Shown here piece after piece: positions 1-12,013 of a stretch of 55,180 nt of DNA. Positions within the stretch are counted from its first letter, which is position 1; each line of letters starts with the position of its first letter. The DNA is from Acanthaster planci. Lineage: Eukaryota > Echinodermata > Asteroidea > Valvatida > Acanthasteridae. The notes under the pieces were generated by a model that was given only the letters and a program-made list of their open reading frames with translations, made no database searches and was not told the origin of the DNA. The stretch is taken from contig NW_019091365.1 of NCBI RefSeq assembly GCF_001949145.1, positions 3,077,407 through 3,132,586 on the forward strand, given 5' to 3'. Position numbers and translations under genes: made by a program.

Positions 1-1550
1 ATAGCAGGATATGCCACTTTCTTTCAGGATTAGGCGCTCTCGATTTAATTCAAAGTGTTTTGATGGCAAATTGGATCTAAATCAGAAGTGACACTACTGT
101 AGTTGTGATTCCATCTTGTGAACATGAATTCACATTGACATACACATGTACAGGGCAGGAACTTCATTCTTGAAAGGGCAAGGCAATTTCTCATTTGACA
201 TTTGTCTTAGAAAGTCAACTTGTCTATGGGGACATTTCAATGGGCAGAGGCAAAGACTAGGGGCATCAAGGCAATTGCCTCCGACGCCTTCGTGAACTTC
301 CTGCCCCGCATGTAAGTCTTGGCAATCATGGTAAAAAACCAAAAATGTCTACGTCCTCCAACCCCCACTGTGCAATAAAGGTTCTATGTCCAATATCCAT
401 ATTACGGACATGTGAAAAATTGACATGGTACATTGGACCATCACGTACATGCATGATCGCAACACTGGAATGCGATAAACACCTCCTTCGTTCTTCACTA
501 AAAAAATCCCACTGAGACCAGTAAGAGTCCCATTTAATCCTATGCTGATGTTTATGACTCTCAGTGATTATGTTAAAAGTCTGACATGGGCTTAAGATTA
601 GTCCAAGGAGATGACATACATGTAACTGTGGTTGCACAATATTCTTGCATGCATTCCTAAACTGAAGGCGTGCCTGCGTTGTGGTGACGAATTACTGTAC
701 TGCCTGAAGGTACGTGTATGTAGTTTGTAATGTACATACAGGTATCGGTATCAGTAACGTGCCCTACCACCTGTTCACAAGCATTGTCAAATCGTAGTTA
801 ACATGGATGTCTTTTTACTTTTTGTCAGTGGATGTCTCTACAGAGGCTTATATCTGAAAAGTACAAGTAAAAATAAAACATGGTACTGTTAAACACATAA
901 GAATTCAACATAAAGCCCCAAAGCTTTATTACAACAGCATGAACATAATGATATCATGGCACTTGACAGGCAGGTGATGTACAGGTGTATGTACATGTAC
1001 GTCACATGGGGCACAGTAATTGGTTCGAATACCATAGTTGGACATTGATCCAGTGCCATCATATATATGCCGTATCTCCCCCATGTCATGAGCCTGTAGC
1101 GTCCATGACCGTTTAGTCGCCAGGTCAATTAATTTTGCCACCTACATGTACCAGCCTACACGGTTTATGTAGTACACGTATACATATGTCATGTATGTAT
1201 TGTCAAAATGTCTGAATGGTTTTCACAGTCATGACAGCGTTCAGGAAGTGGCAAAATACAGTATGAGGGACCAGGCGACTACACAGTCACGGTCATTTGT
1301 GCTGGACCATTTTGAAAAGAATGTAGCATCCTGACAGTGACTGTACTTTCGTGGCTAAGCACAAAATCCAATGTTCTGGGGAGTCAAGAAAATTTTGAAA
1401 GCCTAATGTTTGGCCTGCCAATTTTCTAACAAAAACTTAGAATTTTTTTCTCAGTCCCAGATTATGTCTTTTCATTTATTCTCTCATTTATCATGAATGT
1501 TTATTGACATGAAAAAGGTGGAAACAGAGAAAGAGTTCCATTCCAGGGAC
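1..1550. other. Intergenic, no recognised gene
   Basis: No reading frame here resembles a known family or shows coding-like composition, and I found no convincing exon with splice sites. The stretch is AT-rich and carries many short TACATGTA-type motifs, for example around 960-1010 and 1140-1200. It could be intron or intergenic DNA. Confidence 0.5.
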
Positions 1551-1551
1551 A

Positions 1552-1690
1552 ACTGGTGCCCCTGTGCACAAACCTAGTGTTTTCTACGTAAATGCTTTGG
1601 AATTTTCTCAGCTAAATTCCACTTTGTAGGACATATCACTTTCTGCCGGCTGGTATATTATTTTAAGGGAAAATTGGTGTTGTCCGTATA
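1552..1690. repeat. Dispersed repeat family R1, copy 1
   Basis: This stretch matches 25290-25455 in the same orientation. Shared landmarks in order are a GTGCACAAACC/ATGCACAAACC block, TTTTCTA(C/A)GTAAATG, CAGCTAAATT(C/T)CACTTT, and AAGGGAAAATTGGTG versus GAGGGAAAATTAGTG. Identity is partial, with small indels, so both are old copies of one interspersed repeat. No coding capacity is visible. The family type (SINE or MITE) cannot be decided from two copies. Confidence 0.65.
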
Positions 1691-1764
1691 TTTTGAACTC
1701 TTTCTAGAGAGAAGATCAAATTCTTTCAAATATTTCAATCTAACGGTCTGCGACCATAGTTGTA

Positions 1765-1999
1765 TATAGTCACCAGGTCCCTTCTTTAAACCAATCAGAC
1801 TTGACAAGCATGACAAAAGGGCTACATGTACATTGTTGGCTAGGTGGTAAAAGTAGGGACCTGGTGACAAACGGTATACTGTCTTGGATGTTTAGTCCCT
1901 AATTTCACCACCTACATGTAGGCCAATATTAGCAAGTCTCATTGGTTTTCCTTGGCTTAGGCCTAACTTACGTGGCAAAATAAGGGACCTGTGACTATA
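1765..1999. mobile_element. Foldback (MITE-like) palindromic element
   Basis: The left end TATAGTCACCAGGTCCCTT is matched by its reverse complement at the right end (1983-1999), with one base missing. The inner sequence is also inverted: AAACCAATCAGACTTG near 1788 pairs with CAAGTCTCATTGGTTT near 1934, and a TACATGTA/AGGTGGT block pairs with ACCACCTACATGTAGG. The whole stretch can therefore fold into one long hairpin. It has no coding capacity. The flanks contain TA on both sides, which would fit a TA target-site duplication, but this is not decisive. Confidence 0.65.
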
Positions 2000-2161
2000 A
2001 ACCTTATTGCTGATACCACGTGAGTGATTTTGCACAATGGTAGAAAGGCATTATGGGAAGGAAAAAGGAGCAAACATTGCCCCCTATAACTATTCCTTCC
2101 CACAATGCCTTTCTACCATTGTGCAAAATCACTCATGTGGTATCAGCAATAAGGCTTATGG
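1996..2161. repeat. Long near-perfect inverted repeat (hairpin)
   Basis: The left arm (about 1996-2062) and right arm (about 2093-2161) are reverse complements over roughly 67 bases with only a few mismatches, separated by a loop of about 30 bases. Key stretches are CTTATTGCTGATACCAC and TTTTGCACAATGGTAGAAAG in the left arm. It abuts the preceding foldback element. It may be a second foldback transposon or a source of structured RNA. No coding content is seen. Confidence 0.75.
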
Positions 2162-4078
2162 TCCATTTATTTCTGGAGGGAGGATGGCCTCCTTCATGTC
2201 CTTGATATTATAATCATCTCCCTACAGGAGAATTAGAAGGAATTTCTACCAAGTACATCATGTACCAAGTCCATGGACAGCCTTGCATTACAACACCAGA
2301 ACACTGTCACCTGACTGTCTGTAGCTAGGGCCTAACGTTAAGCCGAACACATGCCTTGAGGCCTACATCATGTATGTTCATACATCATGATCACGTACAA
2401 GTATCATCATGGTATCATGCGAGATGTAGCCATGATTAATAGAACAATGATAATGTCACACGATGACCGTGTACGGGCATGACGGACGTATGGACATGAT
2501 GGATACGTGTTCCAACATCATAACTACAGCTGTAGTCATGGTGGTAGTAACTAGTATGTGTAAAAGGGATTTCCCAAAAACGTAAACAAACTAATACTCA
2601 CAGTGTACCTACAAATTGTTCGTTACACTACAATACACGACAGAAAAGGAATGAAATGAGCACAAAACCACCAGTTAATTTCATTCGTAGTCTACACACT
2701 GGTGAATGAACGTGACGTACAATTCACAAATTTCAACATGAAAACGCACCTCGAAATGTCAAGAGAGGGCGGACTTCATTTTGTTCACCTGCCTTGATTC
2801 AATAATGTGTTGTCGACCAACGAACTTTATCCTATACTCAAATATACATGTATGTAGGCCTACCCCCAGATATAAAATAGAAAAATTAGGAAAATAAAAG
2901 TTTTCAGGTGTTTTAAAAACATGTTAAATGAAAACTTATTTCCTCATCTTTCCTTTCTCTAATCAATTTTCTATTCAATTTTGGTTAGGTTATATTCTAT
3001 GACATTTGGAGAAACTTCCATTCATAGATCATAATTACTAAAAAATCTTAAAACCCATTGCCATTATATTTTGTACTTAATGTATACCTCCCTTGCAAAC
3101 TATTGCCCCATGAAAGCTTGATTCTGTTCACATTTCTAAAGTATATATATGAAAAAACCTGACTGCTTATGGATACAATGATAACTTGCATTAGAATAGT
3201 CAGACTATCCAAGATGTGCAACACACGTCACCGTGACATTGAAATTCGCTTCACACCACCTTTCATTTTGTGTTTCGTTTTTCGTGAGGGAATTGTAATG
3301 AAGTTTCTGGGTAAACTTTTCCAGACAGATGATCGAGCGATCAAAACAATTAAAACTCCCATCACAAAATTGTAAATCATCGCCAAGTTAAAGCTGAAAT
3401 AAAAAAAAATCCACTCTCAGACAGTTGCAAAGGAGAGGTAACATATAATGTCCAATATCTTCAAAATTTCCTCGAAAAGAGTCTCTGGTTTAATGATCCA
3501 GCAGCGTTTTAATTCGCACAAGGATTTATTTTGATTTCTTCATACATATAGTTAAAATTCAGTTCAAAATTCTTCATTGTCGCTTTTTAGATCATGCGCT
3601 CTTTAAGGTCTGCTTTAGAACAATGCCTGATTGAAAATGGCGACCATCGGAATAGCAGGATCCCAGATCATTGAAACAGGCAAGTACACAAGATGGTATT
3701 TCTGAAAGTATTTCTGAAAATAAGTGCGTCCTGCAGTTGCGGGTAATTATCCTGGCCTAACGGCCAATATTTAGCGGCAAATTGAACCAATTAGTCATCA
3801 GTTATCTTTTAGACGAGACAGATACAAGTGTTGTGGGCTGCTACTGTTTTATAAATTGTATGCAAGTTCTCTTTGATGCTTCAAACTCAGCGGTAAAGGA
3901 ATTGCTATTGAATTGTAAATAAAGAGCTCCATTTGGTGTTCTGGCATGCCATTCTAACAAATCCAACGTAATGAAGGAAATGGTCAATTGAACCGTTGCT
4001 TAACATCAGGCTCATACCGGCTAACTTCGACTACCTCCATTATGGCAACTGTCGAGTCACGAATTCGGCTTCAAAACG
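2162..4078. other. Intergenic, no recognised gene
   Basis: AT-rich sequence with frequent stops in all frames. A 68-residue frame at 3169-3375 has no recognisable domain and unremarkable composition, so I do not call it a gene. Nothing else stands out. Confidence 0.5.
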
Positions 4079-4309
4079 GTGGTGGATCCAGCGGGCACCA
4101 CAAGGCATTTGGTCGATCGGAGGGGGTGAGGGTGCCGGGAAGGGCGGGCCGGCCCCTTGTAAGAGACATTCAACCCCCCAATCTCCAAGGCGTGCAGAAA
4201 TCCTGACCTCAAATGGAAAAAGTCCATAAGCTACGGTAGCCCCCATTTTTACACCCCTTGTTTCAGAGCTACCTATATACTTAAAACTTACTAGTTCTGG
4301 ATTCACCAC
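4079..4309. mobile_element. MITE-like element with GGTGGATCCAG ends
   Basis: The left end GGTGGATCCAG (4081-4091) is answered by CTGGATTCACC (4297-4307), its imperfect reverse complement. The interior left part is unusually G/C-rich (for example GGCGGGCCGGCC near 4145). Frames read through it look proline- and glycine-rich, but that reflects the base composition. The same type of end occurs at 54574-54886. Confidence 0.5.
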
Positions 4310-7300
4310 TGGGGCAAAACTGTCATGTGATTGAAAAGTTTTTAAATAGCCACTTGAGACTAGAGTGGTGACTTGGAGCTGATTGAAGTGTTTCAAATTT
4401 AGTTCATTTACAGTGTCAGTGAGCTATTTGTTGACAATTGTGTTTTATTTCTTTATCACAAGCAGAATGGGCCACGAGCGTGGTTACTAAAGAAGGACGA
4501 CCTTAGTACGTTGCACTCCATCATGCCAGCGGGATATATTATACGGTTCTAATCTGTTAACTTAGGCTCTGACGAATCGACCCAATGTTTCGATATGATT
4601 ACGTACTGTCTGAGACTACACGGCCAAACTATTCGTGGAAGATCCCGCAGTGCAGACGGAAGCGTATCCAGCAGGAGGGCAGGGAGGAGAAAAACGGATT
4701 TTTTCTTTTAAGAAAACTTCACAGGTGAGTGTAGGTAAAAAAGTAATCAGTATATTTATTATCAAATATTAGCACCAAAACCCTAAGAAAATAACACCAG
4801 CAAATAAAACAAGGATATCGAGACCACGAGTAAGGCAGTTTTTCACCTCCAACATCATGATGTTGACTGACCCTGAAGCCGCATTCGCTTTTCTGACACC
4901 TAAAGCTGGAAGCGCCACTGCTGCAGTGCTATGACCAGGTACTTTTCTACAGTCACATACGTATCCTACACAAAGTCTAATGAACCCTGAAATAATTATA
5001 TTCATTCCCAGGAAACGCAGCCGAACCGACTTGATGCGCCGATGCATGGAGTCACTGCAAGTTTACATTTAGCACAAAGCTTGATTTTTTCAAAAGGCAT
5101 CTCTTCGCAAATGCTTGCAAATGAATTTAAATCCACTAGGTTGATGGCAATAATATAGCTTGAGCTTCCAACAAGGAAGAGGCATTACAACCTCCAAGCA
5201 GATTCACATTTGCGGCCTATTTCAAGATGAATGCTAGAGGTTAAACTCTAGTTGGACGAGTTAAACATTAGTCAACCATCCATCAAAGGGACGATCTAGA
5301 TTTTCAACTAAGACCAAAAAGGTCTCCGGTATCATGTTGTAGACCTGCACGTCGGCAAAATAAAAAGGTTTTTTTTATTTGGTACGGTATAAAACGATGT
5401 CCAAAAGCTGCCCAACTAGAGTTCTGCTACTGCGTAATTTAACGTGTTTTGATGGGGTTTGGTTGAGCAACATGTCCAGTAAAGGAGTCTCTCTAGTTCC
5501 CCATACAGTTAGTCGGGCATTCTTTTTCAGACGACGTCATTTCTATATTATTTAAACCTGGGAACAAGACAAACGGGGTGGTCTTACGTCTTGTGTACAT
5601 TTACAAGCTGAACATGCTCTTAAACAGTAAAAACTGCGGGGGCCAGTGTATTTTAGTGTTGGTAGCGGTCGGCATTACGTGCGCATCTAGTAGCGATGGA
5701 CATCGCACGTTAAACGTGTATCGTTTCCAGAAAAAAAAGAGAGTAAAAAGACCTTAAAAATAAAACAAGAAACAAACAAAACAAAAAACAAAGAAGGTGC
5801 GTCGCCCCACCACTTTTGGTGTCTGCTCCTGACCAGAGACCGGCGACTTTTTGTGGCCTAATGAGAGAAAAGCGATTTGGGGCCTACCCTATTTCTCTTC
5901 CTTCTAAGAGCGTGTAAATAGTAGCCTCACCCCTAAGACAGGCCCAACAAAGTTACATGAAAGATTCCAAAGTTTTCGGTTCCCCAAACAAGTATGCCCC
6001 CTGCCAAAAATTGGTACTGGATTCACCCTTGCATCTATTCATCTTTTGCTGAGAAGGTTCTTTCCTTTCCCATTGGGACAAAGTCTCCATTGCCCTTCAT
6101 TGGGGAGTTGTTTAGTTGCATTCGTCACAACAGCTTTCTCGACATTGGCCAAACAAATACCTTTTCGGTTGGCAAAAGGAAGGACACGCAGACTTCGCAT
6201 TATGATGAGCTACTAAGCAAATTGGTTTCAACTAATGATCTCGATTATCAAAATGTTCCCTAGGAAAGAGTGGAGTACCATGGTACGTATGGCTCTTATT
6301 TATATGGTTTAGCCCATAATTAAGTTAAGAGGCTTTTTGTGGTATAGATATCTTGCAGGGCAATTCATTTTCCGCGGGGAAGCCTCCCTCGTGCATACCC
6401 TGTGGAGCAAAAGCACTGGCTTTCAAAATGATAGCCACGGAAACCCTCTATAGCGGCTGAAAACATCCAGTCGCCCTCAGGACTGTTCACCAATATAAAC
6501 CAAGAGCTTTTGTCTGCCTGTATCGAGAGGTTCCAATCATCCATTATAAATTAATGTACTGAACCTAAGTTAGGTATTCATGAATAAAAAAAAATCCCGT
6601 CGAAGCAACCATTGAGAGCATTGAGCATGGCCTGTACATGAAAGGTTGAAATGGGAACCTCGTAAGACAAGATGCGTTAATTAACCAGGGAATGACATGC
6701 AAAATCAAAAGTTAAATGATTTTCCAAACGATTTACGCAAAAGTGCTGCTGTCGCATGAAACTTACTCGAGCCTTTTCCATTGATTGGAACATACTGACT
6801 CTGACGTGAGTGCGAATTTGGATTAATCTAACTCTTATACTGAAGTCGTCTTAGGCTAGGGTTCATTAAACCTCTTTTTTCATTTCCATTATAAGTCACT
6901 TGAAACACCTGAGCGGTCATGTTTTGTTTAATGACCAAAATACTCTACCCGGGCCCAAGTATGTACAGAAACTATGTCTCCGCACGTTTCGTCTTGTTAC
7001 GTTGAATTATTTAATTATTTTAGCATTGTCAACACCATCACCAACAGGCTACCAGCAACTAATGATGCCCAGGTTAAAATGCAAAGCAACCTGACTGTAA
7101 ATGTCAGTGTCGGTAATCAACAGCACAGCACCAACTTTTCTGCGTAAACATGATACATCTGTTAAGCCCTTTGTCCTGTACATTCTGGGACAAAGAAATG
7201 CGATGTCCTGTTGTATGCATATCGCATGCCCATTGGTTTACGATGCTTTTCACGGCGTCCGGGAATTTCCAACCACCGTTACGAAACGCACCAAACGCTG

Positions 7301-8384
7301 CCGACATTGTTGGGAAAAATACTCCCTCACATTGTAGCCCATTTGCCGTTATGCCCTCAATTACCTTTCGACGCTCTTGGCCGCTAGGTCATCGTACATC
7401 CACCAGAGAATCAAGCACAATTGAAATATTCTGAAGGCTGCCTCCGTAGCTTCTAGTGGACTATTAAGGTAGCTACTAAGATTAAATATTTTGCAAGAAA
7501 CTCAGTTAACTTTACATTTTTCACTTTTATATTGGAAGCAGAGGCGTAAAATATTATAATTATTAGGGAGGGGCGCGCGCAACGTAGGCAGACCGAACCA
7601 AGTGAACGCCCAAGGCGTGCAGCAGCTGCAATGGTACAAGAATATGGCTTGGGCATAACTTCCTGCTGGGAGGTAATACAGCTTGTGAAATGTGCCAAAA
7701 TAGGAAACCAATATTTTTTTACAAATTGCGAGGCCTTAAATGTGAATAAAGGTTATAATATTCAACAGTAGACTTGTGAACATCGTTATCATAGACTGAC
7801 TCTGTGTTTACTAAGATTTGATCAACTTTGCCATCTTTGGAAACCCATAGATTGAATCAGCCCCCCCCCCGTTTTCTGAACACGACCCTTTGCCACTGGG
7901 TCAAGATACTGAAGTTTCTGTTAAGCTCATCCTCTAAAATACTGGTGACGTGTTCTTTAAAGAAACTGGGAAAATGTTCAAGTATAATAGAACTAAGAAA
8001 CTCTATTTGTGTGAATAAATTCGGCAGTGAGCAAATCGCTCCACGCTTCACCAATGTTAATCCACATCCAGGCTGTTCTGAAATACCGTGATGTAGTATT
8101 GGAAATTTCGGTTCGTTACTTCTTGTGATGTTTTGTTCACAGTAATGTGTGTTCATAGAACGCAATTTCAAAGGATCCATGCAATGAATCGAGGGCGCTT
8201 TAGCCTTAATGTAAATCCGTGGAAAAACTGCTCAGTTTGCATGTTTTTATGTTCAAATTGTTAACTCCAAATTTGCTACTTGAAAACATTTCTGAGAAAA
8301 GGTTGCTGACTGGCTTATTGCTATATACTTACACAATAAATTACCAAAGGAAATCAGTAGCAGTGTTACAAACCAAACCACAAG
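4310..8384. other. Intergenic, no recognised gene
   Basis: No frame resembles a known protein. Minor features are an A-rich tract near 5730-5795 and a C run at about 7861-7870. Several 60-110 residue frames (for example 5994-6263 and 7857-8180) have biased or chance-like composition and no domain signal, so I leave them out. Short exons could be missed. Confidence 0.45.
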
Positions 8385-8492
8385 CAAAACAACCACAACA
8401 ACCACAACCACAACAACCCCAATCACCACCACCACCACAACCACAACGACAACAATGACAACGACGACAACAACAAACAACAACAATACCAA
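8385..8492. repeat. CAA/CCA low-complexity tract
   Basis: Purely repetitive mixture of CAA, CCA, ACA and CGA triplets. It creates artificial Gln/Pro-rich frames on the plus strand and poly-Val frames on the minus strand. It is a microsatellite-like expansion, not coding evidence. Confidence 0.9.
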
Positions 8493-8973
8493 AAAATGCT
8501 TTGTGTATAAATCAGTGCAACATTGAGGCTCAGTGCCTTAGATGACACCATACTATTTGCTCATGAATATGAAAATGTGCATCAGCATAACAAGCAAAAA
8601 AGCTCCAAAATATGGGTTAACATAAACAACAAGGTTAACTGAAACCGAAAATGTGTAATTTCAAGGGGTTTTTAAAGTAAAACTTAGTAACATATTTCTA
8701 TTTCATGGTCCCTTTAAGGTCTTCAATCTGCATGCTTCTGTCTCATCTCAATGTTTTCTTTCAGATCAGTCGATGCGAGCACACGTACGTCGATGTATTT
8801 GCCCAAGCCTTTAAAACCACAGAGATATACATGAAGAGCTGCTTAGTAACGTCCAGACTGGCCCGCAATGCGTTATTTGCGCGTACTAAACCCAGTACGT
8901 GATTTCAGATTGAGTCTCCACCATTTCCTTTTTAATTTGTTTTATTTAGGAAAAAGCAAATCAAATTAAGGTG

Positions 8974-9612
8974 CAATGAATTAAAAATGAGTTGAATGAA
9001 ATCCGCGTGGTTCCTTTTGTCTATTTCCAATCATTCGTTCTATGAGCTGAAAACGATTATTTAGTAACTGCTACAAGTGGAATTTGCATTCAGTGAATTA
9101 AAAATGAGTTGAATGAAATCTACGTGGCTCCTTTTGTCTATTTCCAATCATTCGTTCTATGAGCTGAAAACGACTATTTAGTAACTGCTACAAGTGGAAT
9201 TGGCATTCAATGAATTAAAAATGAGTTGAATGAAATCCGCGTGGCTCCTTTTGTCTATTTCCAATCATTCGTTATATGAGCTGAAAACGACTATTTAATA
9301 ACTGCTACAAGTGGAATTGGCATTGAAGAAAAGGCTCTGTACTTCCAAAGGTTGAACAGTTGCAGAGCACTTGTCGCTGACGTAAAATTTGGCCAAGTAT
9401 ACTGCGGTGCATTGACATAAGTTTGCAATCATATGCCATGTATTTTATTTGTGAAATTAAGGTGCAATGAATTAAAAATGAGTTGAATGAAATCTGCGTG
9501 GCTCCTTTTGTCTATTTCCAATCATTCGTTCTATGAGCTGAAAACGGCTATTTAGTAACTGCTACAAGTGGAAAGGTTGAACAGTTGCCGAGCAATTGTC
9601 ACTGACGTAAAA
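8974..9612. repeat. 117-bp tandem repeat, three units plus a displaced fourth
   Basis: Units start at 8974, 9091 and 9208 (period 117), each opening with CAATGAATTAAAAATGAG or CAGTGAATTAAAAATGAG and ending near CTACAAGTGGAATT. A fourth, slightly shortened unit starts at 9465. The stretch after unit 3 (AAGGTTGAACAGTTGC through GACGTAAAATTT, about 9349-9390) recurs after unit 4 (about 9574-9616), so the array has a higher-order structure. Units are nearly identical, which implies recent expansion or homogenisation. Confidence 0.9.
9397..9456. repeat. 60-bp exact direct repeat, copy 1
   Basis: These 60 bases, opening with GTATACTGCGGTGCATTGAC, recur without visible change at 11336-11395. This copy lies between units 3 and 4 of the 117-bp array, so it interrupts that array. 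Confidence 0.9.
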
Positions 9613-10039
9613 TTTATTTGAATGTTCCATCGAGATGTATGATATAATGGTAGCATTTTATTCCAGTTATACTCTTGAAAAGACCCTATTTAAAGAACAT
9701 CAAACAGAAACACACTAAACAAAATTTCATATTCTAAAACCTCGTGGTTCTTCAAAATATGTATCGGTGCTTTTTCTTCATAAGATTACTTTCACAATTC
9801 TGAGCGTTACACTTCCCTTCCCTGTTTTCTTTTCAAATTAATTAAAGTCAGTCTTTAAACAGGTTCTTCTAAGAAATCCCACTTCCTGTTTCTGTAACCT
9901 GTACGAAGGGAAGTGTTCTTTCGTGGGAAGCAGATGTTTTGAGGCTATTCGATTCTGCAGTAGACGTAGGTCGCCTGATACCGGTTGATCCTTGTATCCT
10001 ATTGGAAACATCACCTTCTGAATCAGGTGTCTACATTAC

Positions 10040-10174
10040 CCTATTGGAAGTATGGCGGACACAATAATAGGAGGGGGCTGTTTGAAGTGGGTAAATTTTG
10101 AGCAAACACAAAAGATTTTTACCCAAACCAATTAGCGCCCTCCTATTATGTCCGTCATACTTCAAGCAAATAGG
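10040..10174. mobile_element. 135-bp foldback element
   Basis: Left arm CCTATTGGAAGTATGGCGG at about 10040-10077 is the reverse complement, with mismatches, of the right arm at 10135-10174 (CCGTCATACTTCAAG). The inner sequence also pairs: GGGTAAATTT near 10089 with ATTTTTACCC near 10115. It is a compact palindromic MITE with no coding capacity. It sits directly beside the candidate exon at 10175-10321. Confidence 0.7.
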
Positions 10175-10321
10175 ACCACAGCCGCGCTGCATGTATGGTC
10201 GTAGCGTTCTTGGCGGACTGATAGGCGCCCAGACCAACGGACCTTTCACCGGACCATCATGAAACTCGCCCGGGTCGAAGGGCATGAAACTAGTCGTTGG
10301 GAACACGGGAGCAAGCTCCAT
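10175..10321 (-). CDS. Candidate coding exon, unknown protein
   Basis: On the minus strand, an open segment starting at the ATG at 10321 reads MELAPVFPTTSFMPFDPGEF and continues with a Pro-rich segment ending near YMQRGCGP. It is visibly more G/C-rich than its AT-rich flanks, as a real exon would be. The frame then runs into the foldback element at 10040-10174, so the true 3' boundary is not clear; GTGAAAGG inside the segment is one possible donor. I recognise no domain. It could be an exon, a gene relic cut by the MITE, or chance. Confidence 0.22.
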
Positions 10322-12013
10322 ATTACTTAAATATCGCCTCAAAATAAAATGTAGACTAGGCCTATCGAAAGAATCACTAAATGTGCCTTCTATTATCAAA
10401 TCCATAGCTTTCATATGCCTGGTGTCTGGCCTCGACATTTCTGCGTTTTTCTCATCGAGGGAAAACAAATTCGTTTCGAGAACAAATAAAAAATAACGAA
10501 TGTGGATTTGAGTAGTCACATTTCATTTTATTAACATAAAATCATCTGAACTTTTTAAGTGCATTAATCCCTCAAGCGTATAGCTTTACTGCTCCACCCA
10601 TTCAATTGAACTGTTTAAATACATTTATGCGCAACAGCAATTTTGTCTGCAATAAAAGATATTAGACATGCAAAGCAGTTTGTTCACAAAATCAACAGAG
10701 TGCCGCTTGCAATCGCAGGAATTTGGTTAACAAGGATGAACCATGTCTTTAAAACATAGTCAATACGATCAGTCAGTGTTAAGAAACATGCTATAGGAAT
10801 CTGTGCAATCCACTTCTTAAGCACGGGCCAAAGTATACGTGTACATTCATGAACGCGTGACACGTGTTCAAAGAATGCGGGAATTTCCTGAAACGTTCAC
10901 CATAACTGGTGCAGTAATGCAAGGGAAATTCCTCCCTGAAAGCATGCAGTAGACTCCGACCACATTGCCACTGCGTATCTACCAAACAAAGCAGCAAGAC
11001 CGACGCGCTGTGGGCCACCGCATAAAGGGTTTTCTTCGTGAATGTCCTATCATCAATTAAGGTATCAATTATTGTTTGCTTAAATGAAACAAAATGATCT
11101 CACAGCATTTAAGACTGACTACCTGCAGTTTTAAATCATTGTCGTTTAATTTGAAAACGCGTATGGCGGTTGTAAGCAAAGATCAAAATCAGGGTTACAC
11201 TGTCTTGTAAGATTTGTGCGCGAGGACCGTATTCAAGTATCAGCGAATGCCAATCGCAGTGTAAAGGACGATAATAGGCATGTATTTTCGCTTGGTCTCC
11301 CGACTGTTAGAAGTACGCGTTATTATAATGGTCGGGTATACTGCGGTGCATTGACATAAGTTTGCAATCATATGCCATGTATTTTATTTGTGAAAGACAA
11401 GCAGGCGTTCCCGCAGTGTATTTTTACATATAGAAAGAAGACGTACGCAGATGTAATTTCGAAAGTCTTTTACTAAGCCGCACAGCTGGACATTTGAATA
11501 TTTCTCCTCGCTCTCTTTCGGCAAGCAACGTCCTCTATTATTGAACCAACATATGAACAGAGTCTCCACTCTTGCTTTTCAGGTGTGAATAAAAGATTAA
11601 ATCTTGCCCCTCTTTGGTGAGTGTTGGTTTGTGAACTGAAAATGCAAGTCAAGGACTTCTTTAGAACAGGAAATTACCAGCGAAAATGAAAATATTCTAT
11701 AGGCACGTTAGTAGTGGGGGAACAGCTTGGCACAGTTTAATTGACCTTCAACCTAGAACTATGTCTTATAAATATTTCATCATGAATGAGGATAGGGTAA
11801 AAATTCTGGCTCAGTTTGACCGTTTGTATGGTCAGAATTAAATAAATAGGAATGAGGTGAAAGGGTAAACATTCTGGCACCTTGTACGTGAAAAAGATCG
11901 CGCAACATGATTAAATATGATCATAAAATTAGGCGATGAGTCATATTGTATGATGTCATGCTGCAATGGGGTAGATACTGACGGGGCACTCCAGAAGTGA
12001 GCGTCGATCAGAG
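10322..12013. other. Intergenic, repeat-bearing, no recognised gene
   Basis: Apart from the second copy of the 60-bp repeat at 11336-11395, I see no domain-bearing frame, RNA gene or clear element. A 75-residue minus-strand frame at 10791-11018 has no recognisable features. Confidence 0.45.
11336..11395. repeat. 60-bp exact direct repeat, copy 2
   Basis: Second copy of the segment at 9397-9456, same orientation, with no visible differences. Its flanks differ from those of copy 1, so this is either a small mobile repeat or a recent gene-conversion or template-switch event. Confidence 0.9.

Noticed and set aside
8253-8492. Poly-Val minus-strand frame and Gln/Pro-rich plus-strand frame
   Set aside because: Both come from the CAA/CCA simple repeat and have no independent support.
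8974-9612. CRISPR array
   Set aside because: The repeat units are contiguous 117-bp tandem copies without spacers, and the window is eukaryotic.
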